From Paractinoplanes ovalisporus (GTDB lineage Bacteria > Actinomycetota > Actinomycetes > Mycobacteriales > Micromonosporaceae), in NCBI RefSeq assembly GCF_016834655.1, contig NZ_JAENHP010000018.1, positions 159,342 to 223,341 of the forward strand: a stretch of 64,000 nt of DNA, in the 5' to 3' direction. The notes below the pieces were generated by a model. That model did no database searches. It saw nothing but the letters and a program-made list of their open reading frames with translations, and was not told the origin of the DNA. A program made the position numbers and the translations under genes. Each line of letters opens with the position of its first letter. Within the stretch, counting starts at the first letter, position 1. This document shows positions 17,463 through 30,806 of this stretch, piece by piece.

Positions 17463-18056
17463 GTGGCGCCCTTCACCGTCCTGCACGTCTGCATGGGAAA
17501 CATCTGCCGGTCCCCGATGGCCGAGCGCCTGCTGGCCCGGGCCGTCCGTGACCGCGTCGGCGAGCAGGGCGACCAGCTGGTCCGCAGCGTCAGCGCCGGC
17601 ACCGGCGGCTGGCACGAGGGCGAGGAGATGAACCCGCCCGCCGCCCGCCAGGTGCGCGCCCGCCGCGGGTCCGACGCCGGCTTCGAGGCCCGCAAGCTGC
17701 GCGGCGACTTCATCGACGAGGCCGACCTGATCCTCACGGCCACCGCCGACCAGTACGACTACGTGGTCGCGCTGCGCCCCGCCGCGGCCGGCCGCACGTT
17801 CGTCACCGGCGAGTTCGGCCGGCTGCTGGGCGCGGTCGACGCGGCCGCGCTGCCGGCCGGAGAGCCCAAGCCCGACGCCGTGCACGCCCGCGGGGTCGCC
17901 ATCGTCGAGGCCGTGCACGTGCTGCGCGGCGACGACGGCCCGCGGCCGGCCGACGACCTCGACGACCCGTGGGGCCGCGGCGACCAGACGTTCCAGCGCA
18001 TCGGCGACGAGATCGAGGACACCACCGTCCCGTTCGCCACGCTTCTGCTGCCGTGA
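17463..18056 (+). CDS. Low-molecular-weight protein-tyrosine phosphatase family protein
   Basis: 197 residues with the P-loop Cys10-X5-Arg16 in VCMGNICRSP and a downstream acidic segment. The residue between the Asn and the second Cys of the loop is Ile, as in tyrosine phosphatases, rather than the Thr of the arginine phosphatase YwlE. The protein is longer than the usual 150-160 residues and has a C-terminal extension rich in Asp and Gly. The GTG start lies 2 bases after the TsaC-like stop, and its own stop overlaps (GTGA) the Sua5 start, so all three are one operon; pairing of Sua5 with this phosphatase family is also seen in Bacillus (ywlC-ywlE region). Confidence 0.85.
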   Translation: MAPFTVLHVCMGNICRSPMAERLLARAVRDRVGEQGDQLVRSVSAGTGGWHEGEEMNPPAARQVRARRGSDAGFEARKLRGDFIDEADLILTATADQYDYVVALRPAAAGRTFVTGEFGRLLGAVDAAALPAGEPKPDAVHARGVAIVEAVHVLRGDDGPRPADDLDDPWGRGDQTFQRIGDEIEDTTVPFATLLLP

Positions 18057-19003
18057 CGATCGTCCGTCCCGACGCCGACGGTCTGCGCCGGGCCGTCGAG
18101 GTGCTGCGCGCCGAATCGGTCGTCGCGTTCCCCACCGAGACCGTCTACGGCCTGGGCGCGAACGCGTTCTCCGAGAAGGCGGTCGGCGAGATCTACCGCC
18201 TCAAGCGGCGGCCGTCCTGGAACCCGCTGATCGTGCACGTGGCGAACATCGAGGCCGCCCGCGGCCTGGCCGAAGACTGGCCCGACCTGGCTCACGAGAT
18301 GGCCGCCCGGTTCTGGCCCGGGCCGCTGACCCTGGTCGTGCCGCGGGCCCGCCACCTGGACGGGGTGGGCGCGAGCAACGACACCATCGCGATCCGGATC
18401 CCGGCCCACGAGGTCGCGCTGAGCCTGCTCGAGGCCTCCGGGCTGCCGCTGGCCGCGCCCAGCGCCAACCGCTCCGAGAGCATCTCGCCGACCACGGCCG
18501 AGCACGTGCTGCGCAGCCTGCCCGACGTGCCGCTGGTGCTCGACGGCGGCCCGGCCTCGTGGGGCATCGAGTCGACCGTGCTCGACGTGACCGGCGAGAC
18601 CCCGCGGCTGCTGCGGCCAGGTGCGCTGCCGCTGCGCACGCTGCGCGATGTGGCCGGCTCGATCCTGCTCCCGTCCGACGGCCCGGAGGACGGCGCGGTG
18701 CGCTCCTCGCCGGGCATGAGCCGCCGCCACTATGCCCCGCGGGCCAAGGTGCTGCTGGTCAAGGACGTCGCCGATGTTGACCAGACCGGTCTGTCCGGTC
18801 CGGTCGGGGTGCTCACCTACGAGACCGCCGACGTGCCGGGCGCCGAGATTTTGTCCGGTGACCCGCGCGAATACGCCGCCGACCTCTACGCCGCCCTGCA
18901 CCGGCTGGACGACGCCGGGGTGGCGACGATCCTGGTGCAGGAGCCGCCGCAGACCGAGGACTGGCTGGCCGTCCGCGACCGCCTCGGCCGGGCGGCGGCT
19001 TAG
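18053..19003 (+). CDS. Sua5-type L-threonylcarbamoyladenylate synthase
   Basis: 316 residues: an N-terminal YrdC domain followed by the Sua5 C-terminal domain. It uses threonine, bicarbonate and ATP to make TC-AMP for the t6A37 modification of ANN-decoding tRNAs. FPTETVYGLGA near 26-36, Lys-Arg-Arg-Pro at 51-54 and PSANRSE around 140 are the intact substrate-binding motifs, and PGMSRRHYAPRAKV marks the linker to the second domain. The GTG start overlaps the phosphatase stop by 3 bases (GTGA). The paralogue at 16817 lacks these key residues, so this is probably the working enzyme. It ends with a 4-base overlap with the convergent SDR gene. Confidence 0.93.
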   Translation: MTIVRPDADGLRRAVEVLRAESVVAFPTETVYGLGANAFSEKAVGEIYRLKRRPSWNPLIVHVANIEAARGLAEDWPDLAHEMAARFWPGPLTLVVPRARHLDGVGASNDTIAIRIPAHEVALSLLEASGLPLAAPSANRSESISPTTAEHVLRSLPDVPLVLDGGPASWGIESTVLDVTGETPRLLRPGALPLRTLRDVAGSILLPSDGPEDGAVRSSPGMSRRHYAPRAKVLLVKDVADVDQTGLSGPVGVLTYETADVPGAEILSGDPREYAADLYAALHRLDDAGVATILVQEPPQTEDWLAVRDRLGRAAA

Positions 19004-20445
19004 CGCTCGGCGCCCTTGGCGATGTTGTTCACCATGCCCTGGAAGATGAAGCCGTGGAAGGGCAGGACGGCCGCCCAGTAGGCGTGCCCGGCCAGTCCGC
19101 GGGGCAGGAAGACGGCCCGCTGGCGATAGACGCTGCCGCCGTTGCCGTCGGGGGCGGCGCGCATCTCCAGCCAGGCCCGGCCCGGCACCCGCATCTCGGC
19201 CCGCAACCGCAGCAGCTTGCCCGGCTCGATCTCCTCGACCCGCCACCAGTCCAGCGCCTCGCCCACCCACAGGCGTTCCCGGTCGCGGCGGCCCCGGCGC
19301 AGGCCGACCCCGCCCACCATCCGGTCCATCCAGCCGCGCACCGCCCACGCCAACGGGAACGAGTACCAGCCGTTCTCGCCGCCGACGCCCTCGATGACCC
19401 GCCACAGCGCCTCGGCCGGGGCCTTCACCTCGCGGCAGCGCTCGTCGACATAGATGCTGCCGCCGGACCAGTCCGGGTCGGTGGGCAGCGGCTCGGCCGC
19501 CCAGTCCCGGCCGGCCGCGTTCGACCAGCGGGTCTCCACGTTCGCGTCCCGGATCTTGCCGAGCGCCACCCGGACGGCCTGCTCGAAGCCGAGCGGTTCC
19601 CCCGGGGCGTACGCGCGGATGTCGTTCTCGTGGGCCACCGCCTCGTGCACCAGGCTGGCCACGAGCGGGCGCGCGATCGCGTTGGGAACCGGAGTGACCA
19701 CCCCGACCCAGTGGGCCGACAACCACGGGCTGAGCGGGCGCAACGGCACGATCACGCGGCGGCGCAGGCCGGCCACATGGGCGTAGCCCTGCATCATCTG
19801 GCCGTACGTGAGGACGTCCTGGCCCCCGACGTCGAAGCCGCGGTTGACCTCGGGCGGCATGGTCGCCGCGGCGATCAGGTAGCGCAGCACGTCGCGGACG
19901 GCGATCGGCTGGATCCGGTTCCGGACCCAGCGCGGGGTGACCATCACGGGCAGCCGTTCGGTCAGGTAGCGCAGCATCTCGAACGACGCCGAACCGGAGC
20001 CGATGATCACGGGAGCGCGCAGCACCGTGGTCGGCACCCCGGATGCCAGCAGGATCTTCGCGACCTCGGCCCGCGAGCGCAGGTGCGGGGAGGGCTTGTC
20101 GCCGGGCGGGGGCTCGGGGCCGCCCAGATAGACGATCCGCGAGACGCCGGCCGCCTTGGCCGCGACCGCGAAGTTCTTCGCCGCCTCCCGGTCCAGCCGC
20201 TCGAAGTCGGAGTGACCCAGCGAATGGACCAGGAAGTACGCCACGTCGACGCCCTCCAGCGCCGCCGGCAGCGTCTCGGCCTGGTTCAGATCGCCCTCGA
20301 CCACCTCGGTCCGGCCGGCCCACGGCACGTCCCGCAGCCGGCGCGCGCCCCGGGTCAGGCACCGCACCTCGTGGCCCGCCTCGAGCAGCCGGGGCGCGAG
20401 CCGTCCGCCGATGTATCCCGTCGCACCCGTCACCAAGCACCGCAT
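19000..20445 (-). CDS. NAD(P)-binding SDR-family protein fused to a DUF2867-like C-terminal domain
   Basis: 481 residues. The N-terminal 300 residues are an atypical SDR with the dinucleotide motif VTGATGYIGGRLAPRLLE at 5-22. The C-terminal part (about 320-481), with SFPLAWAVRGWMDRMVGG and YRQRAVFLPRGLAGHAYW, resembles the SRPBCC/DUF2867 domain found fused to such SDRs. The catalytic YxxxK of classical SDRs is not evident, so the reaction is unknown. The ATG at 20445 is preferred over an in-frame start 16 codons upstream because the nucleotide-binding motif begins immediately after it. Convergent with sua5. Confidence 0.82.
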   Translation of the reverse strand: MRCLVTGATGYIGGRLAPRLLEAGHEVRCLTRGARRLRDVPWAGRTEVVEGDLNQAETLPAALEGVDVAYFLVHSLGHSDFERLDREAAKNFAVAAKAAGVSRIVYLGGPEPPPGDKPSPHLRSRAEVAKILLASGVPTTVLRAPVIIGSGSASFEMLRYLTERLPVMVTPRWVRNRIQPIAVRDVLRYLIAAATMPPEVNRGFDVGGQDVLTYGQMMQGYAHVAGLRRRVIVPLRPLSPWLSAHWVGVVTPVPNAIARPLVASLVHEAVAHENDIRAYAPGEPLGFEQAVRVALGKIRDANVETRWSNAAGRDWAAEPLPTDPDWSGGSIYVDERCREVKAPAEALWRVIEGVGGENGWYSFPLAWAVRGWMDRMVGGVGLRRGRRDRERLWVGEALDWWRVEEIEPGKLLRLRAEMRVPGRAWLEMRAAPDGNGGSVYRQRAVFLPRGLAGHAYWAAVLPFHGFIFQGMVNNIAKGAER

Positions 20446-20525
20446 AAAGCCAGACTGTGCCCTCGAAAGGCCCGGCTGAAGCCATATGCTCAAACCCGGC
20501 AGCGTTGCCTACTCGGGGAGGGCAC

Positions 20526-21811
<1,286 letters not shown>

Positions 21812-21815
<4 letters not shown>

Positions 21816-22321
21816 GCGGCACCGAAGTCGACGAGTTCGAGCTCGAGCGTCAGCGGGCGCTGGAGTTCCAGAAGCAGCGCGCGGTCGAGGACGAGGACGA
21901 CGACCGGCCGCTGCCCGACCTGCCGCCGTTGCCGGCCGACCCGCGCTGGCGGGTGGCGCACCTGCCGTTCCTCACCATCGTCTCGTTCGCCCTGATCCTC
22001 TGCGCCGCCTCGGCCGGGTTCTTCGCGGGCGGCACCACCTCGGCCCTGGGCGCGGCGCTGGGGGTGGTGATCGTGACGATCAGCTACACCATGTCGACGC
22101 TGATCATCGCGTGGGCCGACACGGTGCGCCCGGCCCTGCTGATGCCGCTGGCCCTCTTCACGTACGTGCTGAAGTACAGCGTGCTCGGTGTGGTGCTGGC
22201 CTACGGCGTCGAAAGCGAGTGGCAGGGCAAGGACGCGCTCGGCTGGGGCATCGTCGCCGGCGTGATCGTCTGGACCGCGGTCCAGGCTTGGTGGTTCCAC
22301 AAGCTGAGTCGCCCGAAGTGA
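21812..22321 (+). CDS. Integral membrane protein preceding the atp operon
   Basis: 169 residues: an acidic N-terminal cytoplasmic stretch of about 50 residues (charged, coiled-coil-like, ending in a proline-rich linker) followed by four hydrophobic helices (FLTIVSFALILCAASAGFFA, ALGAALGVVIVTISYTMSTL, LLMPLALFTYVLKYSVLGVV, GIVAGVIVWTAVQAWWF). Its size and place immediately before atpI/atpB match the actinobacterial AtpI-like protein upstream of ATP synthase genes, but the assignment is by context. ATGA overlap with glyA. Confidence 0.75.
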
Positions 22322-22530
22322 TCGTTCAGAGGCCGTTTCGCCTCGTCAAAGCCCCATTCGTGGTTTGTTGACCTCGAAACGGTGACGTGAACGGTTGTGG
22401 CTTGTCCGGTTATGGCGAAGGGGGAGTACCGTGTCCTTCCAGTTGCGAGACCCCTGACGCCTGGACAACTGCGGTTGTGCGGGGGGTCCCGCTTAGCCTC
22501 GTGTTTCCTGCTGATATCGTTCGGGCCGTC
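22322..22530 (+). promoter_or_regulatory. Intergenic region before the atp operon
   Basis: 209 bases that probably carry the main atp promoter. TTGACC at 22368-22373 is a good -35 match, but no clear -10 is found at 16-18 bases; TTGCGA (22443-22448) with ACAACT (22465-22470), spacing 16, is a weaker pair. The region has lower GC than its surroundings. Confidence 0.3.
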
Positions 22531-22764
22531 ATGACCGGTCAAGAACCTCCCACCAAACCCAGCGGTGACGACGACCAGCCCCCGCCCGACACGGGCATGG
22601 GAATGACGGCGGTCGCTTATCTCATCTCGGGCATGTTGGTGTGGGGAGCGATCGGTTTGCTGGTCGACCACTGGGTCGGGACCAAGGGCATATTCGCCGG
22701 TATCGGTGCTGTCGTTGGAATCGGCGGCGGTGTCTACCTCATCGTGCGCCGTCTCGGCGCCTGA
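22531..22764 (+). CDS. AtpI/AtpZ-type ATP synthase accessory protein
   Basis: 77 residues: a hydrophilic, Pro/Asp-rich N-terminus then two membrane helices (VAYLISGMLVWGAIGLLVDHW and GIFAGIGAVVGIGGGVYLIV). This two-helix topology and its place directly before atpB match AtpZ/AtpI proteins, which assist assembly of the c-ring or carry Mg2+ in other bacteria. An upstream in-frame ATG at 22387 would add a 48-residue Cys/Pro-rich segment that looks non-coding, so 22531 is preferred. Confidence 0.8.
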   Translation: MTGQEPPTKPSGDDDQPPPDTGMGMTAVAYLISGMLVWGAIGLLVDHWVGTKGIFAGIGAVVGIGGGVYLIVRRLGA

Positions 22765-22779
22765 CAGGAAAGGGCTACG

Positions 22780-23574
22780 GTGATCGGTCAGTCGATCGTC
22801 CTCGCAGCGGAAGTTCCGTTCCCGCCGAGTGTCGAGGACTTCTACCTGCCCAGCATCCTGCCTTGGGGAGAGCACAACTCCTACTGGTTCACCAAGATCA
22901 CGGCGCTGCTGTGGATCACGGTGGCCGCGATCATCATCTTCTTCCTGGCCACGTACCGGAAGCCGCAGCTCGTACCGACCAAGAAGCAGTGGATCGCCGA
23001 GAGCATCTACGGCTTCGTGCGGAACAACATCGCGGTCGACATGCTGGGCAAGCGCGGCATCAACTTCGCGCCTTACCTGACGACGCTGTTCGTCTTCATC
23101 CTGCTGATGAACTTCTGGGCGATCGTGCCGTTCGCTCAGATCTCGCCGAACTCGCACATCGCGTTCCCGGCGATTCTCGCGGTCATCAGTTACGTGATGT
23201 TCATCTACATCGGCATGAAGCACCACGGCGGCCTGAAGTACTTCAAGCACGCGCTCATTCCGCCGGCGCCGTGGTTCATCCTGCCGTTGCTGATTCCGAT
23301 CGAGTTCTTCTCGACGTTCCTCGTTCGGCCGTTCTCGCTCGCCGTCCGTCTGTTCGCCAACATGTTCGCCGGCCACATGCTGCTGCTGGTGTTCACGCTC
23401 GGCGGCTTCGCGATGCTGAACGCCAACGTCTGGTTCGCGCCGTTCTCGGTCGTCTCCTGGGTGATGACCATCGCCCTGACCTTCCTGGAGTTCCTGGTCA
23501 TCTGCCTCCAGGCCTACGTCTTCACGGTGCTGACCGCGAGCTACGTCCAGGGCGCGCTCGCCGACGAGCACTGA
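22780..23574 (+). CDS. atpB: F1Fo ATP synthase subunit a
   Basis: 264 residues with five to six membrane helices. Forms the proton half-channels of Fo. The essential arginine is Arg190 in AVRLFANMFAGHMLL. The GTG start at 22780 follows AGGAAAGG (22766-22773). First structural gene of the complex, 15 bases after the AtpZ-like gene. Confidence 0.97.
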   Translation: MIGQSIVLAAEVPFPPSVEDFYLPSILPWGEHNSYWFTKITALLWITVAAIIIFFLATYRKPQLVPTKKQWIAESIYGFVRNNIAVDMLGKRGINFAPYLTTLFVFILLMNFWAIVPFAQISPNSHIAFPAILAVISYVMFIYIGMKHHGGLKYFKHALIPPAPWFILPLLIPIEFFSTFLVRPFSLAVRLFANMFAGHMLLLVFTLGGFAMLNANVWFAPFSVVSWVMTIALTFLEFLVICLQAYVFTVLTASYVQGALADEH

Positions 23575-23651
23575 GTCAGACCCAGCAACACCCCGTAACA
23601 CCCCGTTGTCGTCCCGCGTGACAGTCACGCGAGATACCAGGAGGAATTGCA

Positions 23652-23888
23652 ATGGTTGACGTTATTGCCGCCGTCGGTGGTAGCACCGCCGCCATCGGCT
23701 ACGGCCTCGCCGCCATCGGCCCCGGCATCGGTGTTGGTCTCGTCTTCTCGGCCTACATCCAGTCGACCGCCCGTCAGCCGGAGTCGTCGCGCCTGACCCT
23801 GCCGTACGTCTGGATCGGCTTCGCCGTCATCGAGGCGCTCGCCCTGCTGGGTATCGCGTTCGGCTTCATCTGGGCCGGCGAGTTCTAA
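23652..23888 (+). CDS. atpE: F1Fo ATP synthase subunit c
   Basis: 78 residues: a two-helix hairpin with the glycine-rich first helix (GYGLAAIGPGIGVGLVF) and the proton-carrying Glu61 in AVIEALALLG on the second. No residues of the sodium-binding type are obvious, so proton coupling is expected. AGGAGG ribosome-binding site upstream. The 77-base gap after atpB has no notable structure. Confidence 0.97.
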   Translation: MVDVIAAVGGSTAAIGYGLAAIGPGIGVGLVFSAYIQSTARQPESSRLTLPYVWIGFAVIEALALLGIAFGFIWAGEF

Positions 23889-23915
23889 GCCCCTTCCCGC
23901 GCAGCGGAGGTCTTT

Positions 23916-24488
23916 ATGATCACCAAACTAGCGACTGACGTCACCACGCTGGCTGCTGAGGGCGCTACTGAGCACAACCCGATCATCCCGCTCTGGCAGG
24001 AGGTCGTCCTCGGCCTCATCGCCTTCTCGATCCTCTGCTTCGTGCTGATGAAGTTCGTCTTCCCCATGATGGAGAAGACCTTCGCGGCGCGGGTCGACGC
24101 GATCGAGGGTGGCATCAAGCGGGCCGAGGCCGCTCAGGCCGAGGCCAACCAGCTTCTCGAGCAGTACAAGGCCCAGCTGGCCGAGGCTCGCACCGAGGCC
24201 GCGCGCATCCGCGACGAGGCCCGGGCCGACGCCGAGGGCATCCGCCAGGACATCCTGGCCAAGGCCCGCGAGGAGTCGGACCGCATCATCGGGGCCGGCC
24301 AGGAGCAGCTCGCCGTGCAGCGCGAAAGCATCGTGCGTGAGCTTCGCTCCGAGGTCGGATCGCTCGCGGTCGACCTGGCCAGCAAGATCGTCGGCGAGAG
24401 CCTTGCCGACGAGGCGCGCAGCCGGGGCACCGTGGAGCGGTTCATCAACGAGCTCGGCACGGCCGGCTCGGCGGGCGGGCGGCGCTGA
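23916..24488 (+). CDS. atpF: F1Fo ATP synthase subunit b
   Basis: 190 residues: one N-terminal membrane helix (about 27-50, VVLGLIAFSILCFVLMKFVF) and a long charged helix rich in Ala/Glu/Arg that dimerises as the peripheral stalk. Unlike mycobacteria, where a second b subunit is fused to delta, here the delta subunit is separate. The stop overlaps the atpH start (TGATG). Confidence 0.96.
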   Translation: MITKLATDVTTLAAEGATEHNPIIPLWQEVVLGLIAFSILCFVLMKFVFPMMEKTFAARVDAIEGGIKRAEAAQAEANQLLEQYKAQLAEARTEAARIRDEARADAEGIRQDILAKAREESDRIIGAGQEQLAVQRESIVRELRSEVGSLAVDLASKIVGESLADEARSRGTVERFINELGTAGSAGGRR

Positions 24489-25309
24489 TGGCGTCGACCG
24501 TCAGCCAGCAGGCCACGGCCGAGGCGAGCGCGAAGTTCGCCGCCGGCACCGCCACGGCCACGGCCGCGCAGGTCGCCTCGGCCGCCGACGAGATCCTGTC
24601 GGTGGCCGGCCTGCTGCGGGCGCAGCCCCGGCTCCGCCGGGCGCTGACCGACCCGTCGCGCTCCGGCGACGACCGGGCCGGGCTGGTCCGTTCGCTGCTG
24701 TCGGGCAAGGTCGCCGAGGTCGTTCTCGACACCTTGGCGACCCTGGTGTCCGGCCGGTTCTCCCGTCCGACCGAGCTGCTCGACTCCGTCGAGCGGCTGG
24801 GTGCCGACGCCGTGCTCGACTCGGCGCAGAAGGACGGCAAGCTGGCCGACATCGAGGACGAGCTGTTCCGCTTCGGGCAGATCGTCTCGGGCAACCCGCA
24901 GCTCGCGGTCACGCTCAGTGATGCCGGTGCTCCCACCGGGCTCCGGGTTAAGCTGGTGGAGGACTTGCTGAAGGGCAAGGCCCAGCCGGCCACGGTGCGG
25001 CTCGCCGAGATCGCTCTCGAGGGCTTCGGGGGTCGTGGCTTCGAGTCGTCGTTGACCCGGTTGGTGGAGCTGACCGCCGCGAAGCGTGACCGCGAGGTCG
25101 CGTACGTGACGGTCGCCAAGCCGCTTTCCGACGCCGACGAGCAGGCGATGGCTGCCAAGTTGTCCGACATCTACGGTCGCTCGGTCTCGCTGAAGGTCGA
25201 CGTCGATCCCGAGATCATCGGTGGCGTCAGTGTCCGGGTCGGCTCCGACCTCTACGACGGCACGATCCTGCGTCGGCTCAACGCCGCCAAGCAGGCATTC
25301 GCGAAGTAG
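24488..25309 (+). CDS. atpH: F1Fo ATP synthase subunit delta
   Basis: 273 residues, clamping the stalk to the top of F1. The conserved C-terminal signature VDPEIIGGVSVRVGSDLYDG is intact. It is longer than the about 180-residue E. coli protein; the extra length is an N-terminal Ala-rich helical region, common in actinobacteria, but without the membrane helix of the mycobacterial b-delta fusion. Overlaps atpF by 1 base. Confidence 0.95.
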   Translation: MASTVSQQATAEASAKFAAGTATATAAQVASAADEILSVAGLLRAQPRLRRALTDPSRSGDDRAGLVRSLLSGKVAEVVLDTLATLVSGRFSRPTELLDSVERLGADAVLDSAQKDGKLADIEDELFRFGQIVSGNPQLAVTLSDAGAPTGLRVKLVEDLLKGKAQPATVRLAEIALEGFGGRGFESSLTRLVELTAAKRDREVAYVTVAKPLSDADEQAMAAKLSDIYGRSVSLKVDVDPEIIGGVSVRVGSDLYDGTILRRLNAAKQAFAK

Positions 25310-25394
25310 ATTTTTCCCTCGGTCCGGCGGCGACGCGGATCGAGCAGGCCCCTCGGTGGCGGGAACGTCCCGAGCTAGACAGAGAAGGCAGAGG

Positions 25395-27044
<1,650 letters not shown>

Positions 27045-27046
27045 TC

Positions 27047-27975
27047 ATGGCCGGTCAGGTACAGGCACTTCGGCGGCGCATCCGCACCGTCAAGTCGACC
27101 AAGAAGATCGCGAAGGCGCAGGAGCTGGTGGCCACCAGCCGCATCGCCAAGGCTCAGGAGCGCGTTCAGGCCTCCAAGCCGTACGCGGAGGCGATCACCC
27201 AGGTCCTGACCGCCTTGGCGTCCAACGCGACGATCGACAACCCCCTGCTGGTCCCGCGTGAGCGGGTCCGGCGGGCGGGTGTCCTGCTCATCACCAGCGA
27301 CCGCGGCCTGGCCGGCGCCTACAACGCCAACGCCATCCGCACCGCCGAGCAGCTGATCGAGCGGCTCAAGGCGGACGGCAAGGAGCCGGTCCTGTACGTC
27401 GTCGGCCGCAAGGGCGTCGGCTACTACCGGTTCCGCAACCGGCCGATCGAGGCCAGCTGGACGGGCTTCTCCGAGCGGCCGTCGTTCTCCGACGCCAAGG
27501 CGATCGGTGACGCTCTGCTCGACGCGTTCGTCGCGGGTGCGGACGACACCGACACCACCTACGGCCCCGACGGGATCCAGGGCGTCGACGAGCTGCACAT
27601 CGTCAGCACGCAGTTCAAGTCGCTGATGACGCAGAGCGCCGAGGCGCACTTCCTGGCTCCGATGCAGGTCGAGGAGCGCGAGGTCGAGCCCGGGCTGCGC
27701 CCGGCCTACGAGTTCGAGCCGGACGCCGACGAGCTGCTCGACGCGCTGCTGCCGAAGTACCTCAACACGCGGATCTACGCGGCGTTGCTGGACTCGGCGG
27801 CCAGCGAGTCGGCCTCGCGCCGGCGGGCGATGAAGAGCGCGTCGGACAACGCGGACGACCTGCTCAAGCGGTACACGCGCGAGATGAACTCCGCGCGGCA
27901 GGCCGCGATCACCCAGGAAATCAGTGAGATCGTTGGCGGCGTCGAGGCGCTGTCCTCGGCAGGAAGTGATACGTG

Positions 27976-27976
<1 letters not shown>
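27047..27976 (+). CDS. atpG: F1Fo ATP synthase subunit gamma
   Basis: 309 residues. Rotating shaft of F1. The N-terminal LRRRIRTVKSTKKIAKAQEL and the C-terminal RQAAITQEISEIVGG are the two conserved coiled-coil strands. The central region (about residues 160-185, rich in Asp/Thr) matches the actinobacterial gamma insertion. Starts 2 bases after the atpA stop. Confidence 0.97.
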
Positions 27977-29418
<1,442 letters not shown>

Positions 29419-29436
29419 CGCCCACTCAGTGTCAAC

Positions 29437-29475
29437 GGAGCCGCGCCGACTGTAACAGTGGGCGCGGCTTCGTCG
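29437..29475 (+). terminator. Strong hairpin after atpD
   Basis: AGCCGCGCC (29439-29447) pairs with GGCGCGGCT (29461-29469), and the loop contains a further ACTGT/ACAGT pairing, so the stem is nearly continuous. There is no clear T-run. It probably ends or processes the atp transcript and separates it from the LCP gene and atpC. Confidence 0.6.
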
Positions 29476-29576
29476 TACCCGGGAAAAGTCGTGTCCGTTT
29501 TGTGGCTAAGTGATGCGATTTGGAGAGCGCCCACTCGTTAGTGTTGTCGGCGTCCGTTCGGAGCATTGGGGAGCAA

Positions 29577-30698
29577 GTGGCGAAGTCCGGGAAACGACGC
29601 GCGCCTCTCTGGGCGCGGCTCAGCGCGATCTTCGGTTGCGTCCTCATGGTCGTCGCCGGCGGTGCCATCGTCGCCCAGCAGGTGCTGGTGTCGAGGTATG
29701 CCGGGGCGATCGAGACCCAGAACCTGCTGGGCGCTCCCGCCGCCAACGCCGCCAAGGCCTCCGACATCAAGGGGCCGCTCAACATCCTGCTGGTCGGCAT
29801 CGACCCGCGCAGCGACGAGCAGACCCCGCTGAGCGACTCGATCATCGTGGCCCACATCCCGAAGGACATGAAGCAGGCCTACCTGTTCTCGGTCCCGCGT
29901 GACCTGGTGGTCGACATCCCGCCGTTCGAGAAGACCGGCTTCAAGGGCGGCCGCTCCAAGATCAACGCCGCGATGGGCTACGGCAGTGCGGTCGGCAACG
30001 GCAAGCACGACGTCGTGCAGGGCTTCGAGCTGCTGGCCAAGACGGTCGGTCAGCTCACCGGCATCCCCAAGTTCGACGCCGGCGCGATCATCAACTTCAA
30101 CGGTTTCAAGGCGATCGTCGAGGCCATGGGCGGCGTCACGATGACGATCGACCAGAACGTGAAGTCGGAGCACCTGCAGCCCAACGGCAAGCCGCGTCCG
30201 CGTCTGTCCCGCTGCGCCGACAACTCGTGCGCCCACCCCTACTACGGCCCTCAGGCCGAGTACAAGAAGGGCACCTACCACCTGCAGGCCTGGCAGGCCC
30301 TCGACTACGTGCGTCAGCGCTACGGCCTTCCCCGGGGCGACTACGACCGTCAGCGCCACCAGCAGCAGTTCATCAAGGCGATGGCGAAGCAGGCCCTCGG
30401 CAAAGACGTCGTGACCAACCCGGCCAAGCTCGACAAGGTGCTCAAGGCGGCCGGCAAGGCGCTGATCTTCGACGGCGGCGGCCACGACGTGGTCGACTGG
30501 GCGTTCTCGATGAAGAACATCCGCTCCGACGACATGACGCTGATCAAGCTCCCGGGCAGCTCGATCATCGACAACGGGCGCTACCGCGGCGAGGAGCTCG
30601 ACGCCACCGCGAAAGACTTCTTCGCCTCGGTCCGGCAGGACACGGTGCAGGACTTCGTCTTCCGTAACCCGGAGTACATCAACAACAACGCCGCCTGA
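29577..30698 (+). CDS. LCP (LytR-CpsA-Psr) family cell-wall glycopolymer transferase
   Basis: 373 residues: a basic N-terminus, one membrane helix (about 15-38), then an extracytoplasmic LCP domain. NILLVGIDPRSDE near 70-82, SVPRDLVVDIP, and the DYDRQRHQQQF motif are typical of LCP proteins, which attach teichoic acid-like or arabinogalactan-like polymers to peptidoglycan. The GTG at 29577 is chosen because GGGGAG lies just upstream and membrane topology fits; an in-frame start at 29520 is possible. Its position between atpD and atpC is unusual. A Cys pair (RCADNSCAH) lies mid-domain and may form a disulphide. Confidence 0.9.
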   Translation: MAKSGKRRAPLWARLSAIFGCVLMVVAGGAIVAQQVLVSRYAGAIETQNLLGAPAANAAKASDIKGPLNILLVGIDPRSDEQTPLSDSIIVAHIPKDMKQAYLFSVPRDLVVDIPPFEKTGFKGGRSKINAAMGYGSAVGNGKHDVVQGFELLAKTVGQLTGIPKFDAGAIINFNGFKAIVEAMGGVTMTIDQNVKSEHLQPNGKPRPRLSRCADNSCAHPYYGPQAEYKKGTYHLQAWQALDYVRQRYGLPRGDYDRQRHQQQFIKAMAKQALGKDVVTNPAKLDKVLKAAGKALIFDGGGHDVVDWAFSMKNIRSDDMTLIKLPGSSIIDNGRYRGEELDATAKDFFASVRQDTVQDFVFRNPEYINNNAA

Positions 30699-30806
30699 CG
30701 CGTGTGGTGGTTGCCACCCCGTACCACGCCTGATCGCGGCGCCGTTTAGACTTCACCCATTCGGCTGTGCCGCCGGAGACCGAAGCAGGCCCAACAGGAG
30801 GACAGC

